From: G963674835 sp963674835
GTDB lineage: Bacteria > Planctomycetota > Planctomycetia > Pirellulales > Thermoguttaceae
Length of the DNA stretch: 64,000 nt
Assembly (NCBI GenBank): GCA_963674835.2
Contig: CAXXKC010000002.1
Coordinates: forward strand, 2,232,001-2,296,000
Reading direction: 5' to 3'
Made by a program: the position numbers and the translations under genes. This document shows, piece after piece, positions 41,007-48,835 of the stretch. Within the stretch, counting starts at the first letter, position 1, and every line of letters starts with the position of its first letter. The notes beneath the pieces are model-generated. The model saw only the letters and a list, made by a program, of their open reading frames with translations, made no database searches and was not told the origin of the DNA.

Positions 41007-41651
41007 TTGCCCCTTCGGCCCTCCCGGCTTATGCTCCGTGCTATGGACGGTTGCTGCTTCCTACTCCCGCTGGGCATGTTCCTTTCCGCCGGTGCGTTCA
41101 CTTTCGGCTATGCCGTTCTTAAACCTTTCATCGCCGCCTCTCGCAAGTGCGGTCCGACGGCTCGCGCCGGTCAGTTCCTCCTCAGCGACCTGCTGTGGCT
41201 GATGATGTCGTGCCATCTGCCGCTGGCTTTCGTGGCTGCTGCACGATACGGGCGTTCCGAGGACAGTGTCGTGATCGCGGTGGTCGCGCTTGTGCTCATG
41301 GCCATCGTCTTCTACGTGTGGTTCCGCGGGGTGATGGCCCTATCGAAACTCGGCGTCGACCGGCCTATCCGACGCGGCGTCTTCCTCGTTCTCGTCCTTC
41401 CTCTCGCTGTCGTAGGGTCTTTACTGACTGCGGTTCTGATCCTTGCTGTGATCGTGCTTCTCGCGATCGAGCGCCAGGACAACACCTGGCTCATCTGGTG
41501 GCTTGCCGCGGCAGCAACTCTTGCGTCGGCATGCGTCGGCGGCCGTTCTCTCGCGCACTGGGTGATCGCCGGAGCCGCAGCCAACGCTCCACCGCCCGAC
41601 GACCGGCCCTCGGCTCTCGCCCAACCCCATCAGCACCCTCCGGTAGCATGA
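41007..41651 (+). CDS. Membrane protein of unknown function
   Basis: Up to 214 residues with about five hydrophobic segments (CCFLLPLGMFLSAGAFTFGY, LLWLMMSCHLPLAFVAA, VIAVVALVLMAIVFYVW, GVFLVLVLPLAVVGSLLTAV, and LIWWLAAAATLASAC). The longest reading begins at a TTG; ATG codons at 41031 and 41043 are equally possible starts and lose only a short hydrophilic lead. The C-terminus is Pro/Ala-rich and probably flexible. I do not recognise the family. It is followed 113 bases later by the Kelch-like gene in the same direction. Confidence 0.65.
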   Translation: MPLRPSRLMLRAMDGCCFLLPLGMFLSAGAFTFGYAVLKPFIAASRKCGPTARAGQFLLSDLLWLMMSCHLPLAFVAAARYGRSEDSVVIAVVALVLMAIVFYVWFRGVMALSKLGVDRPIRRGVFLVLVLPLAVVGSLLTAVLILAVIVLLAIERQDNTWLIWWLAAAATLASACVGGRSLAHWVIAGAAANAPPPDDRPSALAQPHQHPPVA

Positions 41652-41764
41652 ATCAGGAGCGACGCTTGTAGCCGATTGGCCAACCGACTACGCTGATACC
41701 ATGGTGGAGTTTTCCCACGTGCATTCTTGCGTTTGGGGATGGCGGACAAATCGGAGAAGCAACC

Positions 41765-42832
41765 ATGTCACTCTGCAAGTTCGTGGGTCGTACAGCCGGT
41801 TGGTGTGTGGGGCTCGTGCTCCTGGGAGCGGCTTGCCATGTCAATGCCGAATCGCCCTCGGACCCGGTTCCCGGCTATCACTGGACGTGCGTTACTCGAA
41901 ACGGACCATTCGCCGCACGCGACGGTGCCGGCGCCTTGACCTTCCACGGAAAGATGTGGCTGTTGGGCGGCTGGAACCCGAGCGATAAGGCCCATTTCCC
42001 GCGGATCTGCAACAACGAGGTCTGGAGTTCTACCGACGGGGCCCAGTGGACGCTCGAAAAGCCCAACACGTTTCTCGACGCCCGTTTCGACCCAACCGCC
42101 GACTGGGAAGGCCGTCACACGGCGGGCTACGTCGTCTTTGAAGACAAAATGTGGATCCTGGGCGGCGACCCCATCCAGGGCCACTACCAGTTCGACGTCT
42201 GGAACTCGGCCGACGGGAAGAAGTGGAACCTCGTCAACAAGGATCACCCCGTCCCCTGGGGCCCGCGCGTGCTCCAGTACACGCTCGTGTTTCGCGACAA
42301 GATCTGGATCATGGGCGGCCAGACGACCCCGCAATTCGCCCCTGCCGACGAGGTCTTCTATCGCGACGTGTGGAACACGCCCGACGGCATCCACTGGAAC
42401 CAGGTCAAGCTTGAGGAGCCCTGTTGGCCCCAGCGCGGCATGATCGGCGGCAGCGTCGTTCTCAACGATCGCATGTGGATCCTCGGCGGCGGCACCTACG
42501 ACACACCCAAGCGGCCCAAGCGACTGTTCTACAACGACGTCTGGAGTTCGGCCGACGGCGTGCACTGGCAGGAACACCTTCACCAAGCGCCCTGGCATCC
42601 GCGGCAGTATCACGACGTCGCCGTTTTCGACGGTCGCATGTGGGTCATGGAGGGCTGGAACCAGCAGAACCGCAACGACGTGTGGTACTCATCCGACGGC
42701 GTGCACTGGCACGAAGTCCCCAACACGCCCTGGGCTCCCCGCCATGCGGCCAGCCTGTTCGTCCACGACAATGCCCTCTGGATGGTCGTCGGCAACAACA
42801 TGCAGCCCGACGTGTGGAAGCTCCAGCGGTAG
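41765..42832 (+). CDS. Secreted Kelch-like beta-propeller protein
   Basis: 355 residues with a signal peptide (WCVGLVLLGAACHVNA). The mature part is made of about six repeats of the pattern [F/D]KMW-[I/L]-LGG followed by NDVWSSADG-x-x-W, each about 50 residues. Examples are KMWLLGGWNP, KMWILGGDPI, KIWIMGGQTT and RMWILGGGTY. The GG and W spacing is that of Kelch or galactose-oxidase-type propellers, and six blades fit. No copper ligands or catalytic Cys-Tyr pair can be argued, so a binding role is more likely than an oxidase. The ATG has GGAGAAG seven bases upstream. Confidence 0.85.
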   Translation: MSLCKFVGRTAGWCVGLVLLGAACHVNAESPSDPVPGYHWTCVTRNGPFAARDGAGALTFHGKMWLLGGWNPSDKAHFPRICNNEVWSSTDGAQWTLEKPNTFLDARFDPTADWEGRHTAGYVVFEDKMWILGGDPIQGHYQFDVWNSADGKKWNLVNKDHPVPWGPRVLQYTLVFRDKIWIMGGQTTPQFAPADEVFYRDVWNTPDGIHWNQVKLEEPCWPQRGMIGGSVVLNDRMWILGGGTYDTPKRPKRLFYNDVWSSADGVHWQEHLHQAPWHPRQYHDVAVFDGRMWVMEGWNQQNRNDVWYSSDGVHWHEVPNTPWAPRHAASLFVHDNALWMVVGNNMQPDVWKLQR

Positions 42833-42841
42833 CCCACACGA

Positions 42842-43300
42842 CTACTTCTTCCCCAGCGCCCGCTGCTGTCGAAAGAACCGCGTCAGAATCTCTCCGCATG
42901 CCTCGCCGAGTACGTCGGAGACGATCAGGCAGCGGTGGTTCAGCCGTGGGTCTTCCAGCAACCGGTAGAGCGTGCGGACCGCGCCAGCCTTCGGGTCGGT
43001 CGCGCCGTAGACGACGGTGGGAATGCGGGCCTGGAGGATCGCACCGGCGCACATGGGGCACGGCTCCAAGGTTACGTAGAGTGTGCAACCGTCCAATCGC
43101 CAAGAGCCCACGGCCTCGGCGGCTTGGGTAATGGCGATCATCTCCGCGTGCGCCGTCGGGTCGTGAAGCTGCTCGCGCTGATTGTGTGCCGACGCGACCA
43201 CACGGCCATCATGGACGATCACGGCCCCGACCGGCACCTCGTCTTCGCTCAGCGCCTGCTCGGCCTCCTGAAGTGCCAAACGCATGTAGATCTCGTGCAC
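42842..43300 (-). CDS. tadA: tRNA-specific adenosine deaminase
   Basis: 152 residues from a GTG at 43300 with GGGAGG upstream (protein MHEIYMRLALQEAEQALSED). The zinc and catalytic motifs are HAEMIAI (HAE) and PCPMCAGAI (PCxxC). It converts A34 to inosine in tRNA-Arg(ACG). It is 10 bases from the stop of the Kelch-like gene, convergent, and 40 bases upstream of the GTPase gene end, which runs in the same direction. Confidence 0.95.
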   Translation of the reverse strand: MHEIYMRLALQEAEQALSEDEVPVGAVIVHDGRVVASAHNQREQLHDPTAHAEMIAITQAAEAVGSWRLDGCTLYVTLEPCPMCAGAILQARIPTVVYGATDPKAGAVRTLYRLLEDPRLNHRCLIVSDVLGEACGEILTRFFRQQRALGKK

Positions 43301-43339
43301 ACAACCCTCCCACACTTCCTGCCCACTTCCCACGACCCA

Positions 43340-45148
43340 CTACTCACTACCCACGACTTCTCGCCGGTGCCCCAGCGGCTCTTCGGGCTCGATGAGCCGG
43401 CGGCGCAGCCCGGCCACGTTCTGCTCGATCCGCTGCAGGTCGTTGTGGAAGTCGTCGATTTGCCGGCAGTGCGATTCCAAGCCGCCGAATACACCGGCCA
43501 CGGAATCCGGCCGGTTCCAGTTCTCGGCCAATTGGTCGATCTCGGCTTTCAACCCGCGGCGCAGTCGCCGGCTGAACGCCCAAACCAGCAGCAGGCACCA
43601 AAGCACCAGCCAGAAGATCGCCAACACGTAAAGCTCCAAACCGTACAGGGGTGCCGGTTGCGGCGCCAACCACGAGTCCCAGAAGAAGTTCTTCGCCAGC
43701 CGGTACAACAACAGCCCAACCATCGCCAGCAGAAGCACCTCGTAGCGGCCCCGCGTGAACCAGCCCGTATGTCGACGGGCCGCCCGGTCGATCACCGCGT
43801 CGATCTCGCCAGCTACGTCATCGGCCAGCGCGCGGCCTGCGAGTGCGGCTTCCTCGGCCACGGTCTCTGGCCTTGTCGCCTTTCGCGGCAGACCCGCTTC
43901 CAAGGCATACCCGTCCAGCACCAACGCGGCCGAACGCAATCCCGACGGCTCCCAGCCGGTTGCCGCTCGGGCCAATCCGGCGTCGGCCTGGCGATTGCGG
44001 CGCCGCCGCGCGAGTGTACGGGTGCCCTCGACGGCGCCCCACAAGGCGATCTGCGCCGGCGTACGGGCGCGAAACAACACGGCGCCCGAAATCAGCGCAC
44101 CGAGCCCCTGAAAGATCCGCAGCACCATCGAGAAAGGACTGAAACCCCAGCAGGAGACGATTCGCCCGACGAGCCGCGATTCCCACTGGCGCCGGCTGGA
44201 AAGCAGCTCCGCGCGCAACTGCTGCGACAGCGAAGCCGCCAACTCCGAACGCTGCTGCTCGACGGCAGCCTGCACTTGCCGGACCGCCGGCAGGTGATCC
44301 TGGATGCGCGTTTCACACGCCTGAAGTGTTTCGTGTAGCAGGTCCAGAAAGTTGGCTCGCCGAATTCGCAACGCCGCCACGCCGGCCAACTGCCGTGTGA
44401 GCAGGTCGACCAGCCCGGCGAACTCGCCCCGGGGCTCAAGGTCGTCCTGGGCGTCGGCCAAGGCGGCTAGGGAGTCGACCAGGAAGATGTGCCCCGTCGT
44501 GTAATCCGGCTGGAGAATCCGCCGCCAATCGTCGCGAATATCCTCGTCGGCATCGGCGTGCGTCTGCACGAAGACCAGCCGCGCGCCGCTGGCAGCCAGC
44601 ATCAACTCCTGTCCCACGCGGGCGCTGCGATACTTCTGCTGTGTTGTCGAAACCAGCAGCACGTCGCAGTGTGGCAGAATCTGCCGCAGCCGGGCCAGAT
44701 TGCTGTCGGCCGCCTCCGGTTCCTCCGTCGTGTCCGGATCGGGGCAATCAATCAATACGAGGTCTGCCAGCGCCGGCAAATCCCGATGAATTACCTCCAC
44801 ATTCTCCGGCGGAATGCCCAAGAGCTTTGGCGACACATCGGGCCGGCAGACCAGCACCGGCCGGCGGGTGGTGGGACGCGACCGGCCGACCGGCACGACC
44901 TCCGCTCCCAACAAGGCGTTGACCAGACAACTCTTGCCCACGCCGGTCCCACCCAGCGTTGCCACCACAAGGGGGGCATCCAGCCGTACCCGCAGCGTCT
45001 CGGTCCGCTCGTACAGTCGACGGACCAACGCCTGGCACATCCGCGCCGGCTGCCAGTCAGGCGGATTGTCTGCCCAACGCCGCAGCGATTCGGCCAGGGC
45101 GTCGACCTCCGCCAGCAATTCGAGATGGGCCAGTTCCGGGCGAGTCAT
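43340..45148 (-). CDS. Dynamin-like membrane GTPase
   Basis: 602 residues from ATG 45148 (MTRPELAHLELLAEVDALAE), with AAGGTGA upstream. G1 is GGTGVGKS at residues 66-73, G3 is in VLIDCPDPDTT, and THAD may stand in for the G4 NKxD. The middle is long and helical (FLDLLHETLQACETRIQDHL). Two hydrophobic segments follow at about 495-515 and 535-560 (YEVLLLAMVGLLLYRLAKNF and LYVLAIFWLVLWCLLLVWAF). The order GTPase, helical part, membrane segments fits the bacterial dynamin/YfjP-like group. The function is not known. It is divergent from floA. Confidence 0.8.
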   Translation of the reverse strand: MTRPELAHLELLAEVDALAESLRRWADNPPDWQPARMCQALVRRLYERTETLRVRLDAPLVVATLGGTGVGKSCLVNALLGAEVVPVGRSRPTTRRPVLVCRPDVSPKLLGIPPENVEVIHRDLPALADLVLIDCPDPDTTEEPEAADSNLARLRQILPHCDVLLVSTTQQKYRSARVGQELMLAASGARLVFVQTHADADEDIRDDWRRILQPDYTTGHIFLVDSLAALADAQDDLEPRGEFAGLVDLLTRQLAGVAALRIRRANFLDLLHETLQACETRIQDHLPAVRQVQAAVEQQRSELAASLSQQLRAELLSSRRQWESRLVGRIVSCWGFSPFSMVLRIFQGLGALISGAVLFRARTPAQIALWGAVEGTRTLARRRRNRQADAGLARAATGWEPSGLRSAALVLDGYALEAGLPRKATRPETVAEEAALAGRALADDVAGEIDAVIDRAARRHTGWFTRGRYEVLLLAMVGLLLYRLAKNFFWDSWLAPQPAPLYGLELYVLAIFWLVLWCLLLVWAFSRRLRRGLKAEIDQLAENWNRPDSVAGVFGGLESHCRQIDDFHNDLQRIEQNVAGLRRRLIEPEEPLGHRREVVGSE

Positions 45149-45568
45149 CCGAGCGTTCACCTTCTGAGGACAACCGGCAGGAATCAAGCGTCAAGGTCCG
45201 CAGGATCCATACGACCGCAAGGGCAACCGGCCGATCGACGTTCCTATCCTCGCCACCCTCGCTCCTCCATTCTCCGATCCTATTGGGTCCTGCATTGGAA
45301 TTGGAACGAGGCCGACCATCGGGAGGCCGAAAGATCAGGATTGGGTTGGACCCCTTGTTCCGTTTTCAATACAGGCATCAATAAAGCATAGCAGACGCCC
45401 CGTGCCAAGCGGAGATGCAAACGGCTGTCCGCGCCAATCGGGTTAGGGTTTTTCCGCGAAAACCGACAGAGGTAGTAGTCCCCAAAGCGGCTATTCGCTA
45501 TGCTGAACGGGCGCTTTGCGATGACCCTTGTCGAACCTCGGGGTTCTCCGCTTACAGGAGTGATGGCC
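45149..45568. other. Divergent promoter gap between the GTPase gene and floA
   Basis: 420 bases that must carry both promoters. I see no gene and no convincing inverted repeat. The floA ribosome binding site AGGAG lies at 45557-45561. Confidence 0.6.
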
Positions 45569-46567
45569 ATGTTCGAAACGTTGCCCTTGCTGGCCGCCGA
45601 AATCTCGACCGTGATGATGTTCATCGGTGTCGCCGTGGTTCTCGCCATATTCGCGCTCATCGTGTTCATCATCGTCGCCGTCTACGGAAACCTCTGGTTC
45701 CAGGCGTACATGTGCGACGCGAATGTCAGCATCTGGAGCCTCATCGGTATGAGTTTCCGGCAGGTGAACGCCCGGATCATCGTCCAGTCGAAGATCATGT
45801 CGATGCAGGCCGGCATCGGCCCGGAACGCGAGACAGGCATCACCACGCGGCGTCTGGAAGCTCACTACCTGGCCGGCGGCAACGTTCCGAATGTCATCCG
45901 CGCGATCATCGCGGCCCACCGTGCCGATCTCCCCTTGAATTTCGATCGCGCGGCCGCCATCGACCTGGCCGGTCGCGACGTGTTGGACGCCGTCCAGACG
46001 AGCGTCTACCCCAAGGTGATCGACTGCCCCGACCCTCGCAGCGGCCGCACCACACTCAGCGCCATCGCCATGAATGGCGTCGAGTTGAAGGTCCGTGCCC
46101 GCGTGACCGTGCGGACCAACCTCGAGCGGTTGATCGGTGGTGCCACCGAAGAGACGATCATCGCCCGCGTCGGCGAAGGCATCATCACGTCGATCGGTTC
46201 CGCCGGCACGCACCTGGTAGTCATGGAGAACCCCGACAACATCTCCAAGGCCGTGCTGGAACGCGGCTTGGACGCTCAGACCGCCTTCGAGATCGTCTCG
46301 ATCGACATCGCCGACATCGACGTCGGCCAGAACATCGGTGCCCGTTTGCAGGCCGACCAGGCCGAGGCCGACATGCGCGTCGCGCGGGCCAACGCCGAAG
46401 GTCGCCGTGCCATGGCCGGCTCGCGCGAGCAGGAAATGCGAGCCGCGGTGGCTCAGAACCGCGCCCTGGTCGTCCTGGCCGAGGCCGAGGTCCCGTTGGC
46501 CATGGCCGCCGCCTTCCGCGAAGGCAACCTCGAACGCATGCCCCGTCGCGACGGCCAGAAGTCTTAG
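45569..46567 (+). CDS. floA: Flotillin-like protein FloA
   Basis: 332 residues. The ATG at 45569 is eight bases after AGGAG; the ATG six bases earlier is too close to it. One N-terminal hydrophobic segment (TVMMFIGVAVVLAIFALIVFIIVAVYG) is followed by the FloA/YqfA body (IVQSKIMSMQAGIGPERETG, MNGVELKVRARVTVRTNLERL) and the Glu/Ala-rich coiled C-terminus (ADQAEADMRVARANAEGRRAMAGSREQEM). FloA scaffolds functional membrane microdomains. Its stop overlaps that of tkt tail to tail. Confidence 0.95.
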   Translation: MFETLPLLAAEISTVMMFIGVAVVLAIFALIVFIIVAVYGNLWFQAYMCDANVSIWSLIGMSFRQVNARIIVQSKIMSMQAGIGPERETGITTRRLEAHYLAGGNVPNVIRAIIAAHRADLPLNFDRAAAIDLAGRDVLDAVQTSVYPKVIDCPDPRSGRTTLSAIAMNGVELKVRARVTVRTNLERLIGGATEETIIARVGEGIITSIGSAGTHLVVMENPDNISKAVLERGLDAQTAFEIVSIDIADIDVGQNIGARLQADQAEADMRVARANAEGRRAMAGSREQEMRAAVAQNRALVVLAEAEVPLAMAAAFREGNLERMPRRDGQKS

Positions 46568-48624
46568 CCCATCGCCGCTTTCGCTTCGGCCACCACGTTG
46601 GCCGCCGTGAAGCCGAAATGCTCCATAACGACCTTCACCGGGGCCGATGTCCCGAAACCGTGCATCCCCACGAAACGGCCGCTCGGGCCTAGGTACTTGC
46701 TCCAACCCATCTCGACTCCGGCCTCGACCCCTACGCGCGCCGTCACCTCCGGCGGTAGCACCGCATCGCGATAGTCGGCCGGCTGGGCTTCGAAGAGTTC
46801 CCAACTCGGAATGCTCACCACGCGGGCGTGAATCCCCTCGGTCTTCAGTTTCTCATAGGCCTCCACGCAAGGCGTCACTTCGCTGCCGCTGGCGATCAGA
46901 ATCACGTCCGGTTGGCGACCGTCGGAATCGGCCAGCACGTAGGCCCCTTGGCGCAGCCCGGCCGCCGGCGCAAACCGCGATCGGTCCAAGGTCGGCAGGT
47001 TCTGCCGCGTGAGAATCAGCGCGATGGGGGTCTTCTTCGATTCCATGGCCACCCGATACGCCTCCGCCACCTCGTTGGCGTCGGCCGGGCGGATGACCGT
47101 CAGTCCGGGAATGGTCCGCAGTGCCGCCAATTGTTCGACCGGTTGATGCGTCGGCCCGTCTTCGCCCACGCCGATCGAGTCGTGCGTGAAGACATACAGA
47201 ACGGGCAGTTCCATGATCGCGCTCAGGCGGGCCGATGGTCGCAAGTAGTCGCTGAACACGAAAAACGTCGCCTCGAAAGGCCGCAGCCCGCACAACGCCA
47301 TGCCGTTGGCGATCGCCGCCATCGCGTGCTCACGAATGCCGAAGTGGAAGTTCCGGCCGCCGTAGTTGGTCGCGCTGAAGTCGCCGCCCGCCGCGTCGAA
47401 TTTCAGCAGGGTGTTCGTCGATGGGGCGAGGTCGGCCGATCCGCCCAACAACCACGGCACGTTCTTGGCTACCTGATTGAGCACCTTGCCCGACGAAGAC
47501 CGGCTGGCAATGCCCTTGGCATCAGGCTCGAACGTGGCGATATCGGCATCCCACCCCGCGGGCAACTCACCGCGGCTAATCAGGTCCAGCTCTTCGGCCA
47601 ACTCCGGACATACCTTCCGATACTCCGCCCGGTGCTTCTCCCAAGCCTCGCGGAGCTTGCCACCACGGGCACCGATGCCTCGCTGAAAGTGCTCCAACAC
47701 CTCGTTGGGCACGTAGAACGGCTTATCGACCGGCCAGCCATACACCTCTTTCGTGGCGCGGACCTCCTCCTCGCCCAGCGGGGCACCGTGCGCTCCGTGC
47801 GTGTTCTGCTTGTGCGGCGCGCCCCACGCGATGATGCTGCGCACCTTGATCAGCGTGGGCCGGTCGGTGACCTTGGAGAACTCGCTCAATGCCGATCGCA
47901 GCCCGGCCAGATCATTCGCGTCGTCCACCTCCAACACGCGCCAACCGTACCCTTCAAACCGCTTCTTCACGTCTTCGCTGAACGCCAGCGACGTGTTTCC
48001 TTCGATGGTGATGCTGTTATCGTCGTAAATCCAACACAAGTTCGAGAGCTTCAAATGACCTGCCAGCGACGCCGCCTCGCCGCCGACGCCCTCCATCAAG
48101 TCTCCGTCACTGCACAGAGCGTAGACGTTGAAATCGAACAGGTCGAACCCAGGTCGGTTGTACCGCGCCGCCAGCCAGCGCGACGCGATCGCCATTCCCA
48201 CGCTGCTGCTGATGCCTTGCCCCAACGGTCCCGTTGTCGTTTCCACACCGCTGGTATGCCCGTACTCGGGATGGCCCGGGCAGCGACTGTCGAGCTGGCG
48301 AAACCGCTTGATATCCTCCATCCGCACGGCCAGTTCGCCGGTAGGCCGCCCTTCCGCGTCCAGTTGTTTGACGCCGATCAGGTGAAGAACCGAGTAGAGC
48401 AACGTCGACGCATGACCGCAGGAAAGCACGAACCGGTCGCGGTTGGGCCAGGCGGGCAATTCCGGGTCGTAACGAAGCACCTCGTCGAACAGCACGTAGG
48501 CGACCGGTGCCAACGCCATCGGCGTGCCCGGATGCCCGCTCTTGGCCGCCTCCACGGCGTCCATCGAGAGCGTGCGGATGGTGTTGATTGCCAGTTGTTC
48601 GATCGCGGTACTCGAGCCTGCCAT
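46564..48624 (-). CDS. tkt: Transketolase
   Basis: 686 residues from ATG 48624 (MAGSSTAIEQLAINTIRTLS). Motifs are GHPGTPMALAP, the thiamine diphosphate site DGDLMEGVGGEAASLAGHLKLSN followed by DDN, and EDGPTHQPVEQL. It transfers two-carbon units in the pentose phosphate pathway. The upstream 53 in-frame codons are unconserved. The stop codon overlaps that of floA on the other strand. Confidence 0.97.
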   Translation of the reverse strand: MAGSSTAIEQLAINTIRTLSMDAVEAAKSGHPGTPMALAPVAYVLFDEVLRYDPELPAWPNRDRFVLSCGHASTLLYSVLHLIGVKQLDAEGRPTGELAVRMEDIKRFRQLDSRCPGHPEYGHTSGVETTTGPLGQGISSSVGMAIASRWLAARYNRPGFDLFDFNVYALCSDGDLMEGVGGEAASLAGHLKLSNLCWIYDDNSITIEGNTSLAFSEDVKKRFEGYGWRVLEVDDANDLAGLRSALSEFSKVTDRPTLIKVRSIIAWGAPHKQNTHGAHGAPLGEEEVRATKEVYGWPVDKPFYVPNEVLEHFQRGIGARGGKLREAWEKHRAEYRKVCPELAEELDLISRGELPAGWDADIATFEPDAKGIASRSSSGKVLNQVAKNVPWLLGGSADLAPSTNTLLKFDAAGGDFSATNYGGRNFHFGIREHAMAAIANGMALCGLRPFEATFFVFSDYLRPSARLSAIMELPVLYVFTHDSIGVGEDGPTHQPVEQLAALRTIPGLTVIRPADANEVAEAYRVAMESKKTPIALILTRQNLPTLDRSRFAPAAGLRQGAYVLADSDGRQPDVILIASGSEVTPCVEAYEKLKTEGIHARVVSIPSWELFEAQPADYRDAVLPPEVTARVGVEAGVEMGWSKYLGPSGRFVGMHGFGTSAPVKVVMEHFGFTAANVVAEAKAAMG

Positions 48625-48835
48625 AGTTCTTGATTCCCTACAGATCCCACCGTCAAATCCCCCGTTAGAGCGGGGGCCAGCGCACACTGGATCGTCCAGT
48701 TTAGGGGCGGCAGCCGATCCAGTCAACGCAACCGGGGCACGGAGATGCGGCGACAGCAAAGCGTACAGATCGCCCGCGCACACTCGCGCGGTTCACGGCC
48801 CCCCGGGGCGGCCTCGTTCCGGTGTTCGGCGGCCT

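Noticed and set aside
41765..42832. Galactose oxidase
   Set aside because: The Kelch blades fit, but the Cys-Tyr cofactor pair and copper ligands cannot be found.
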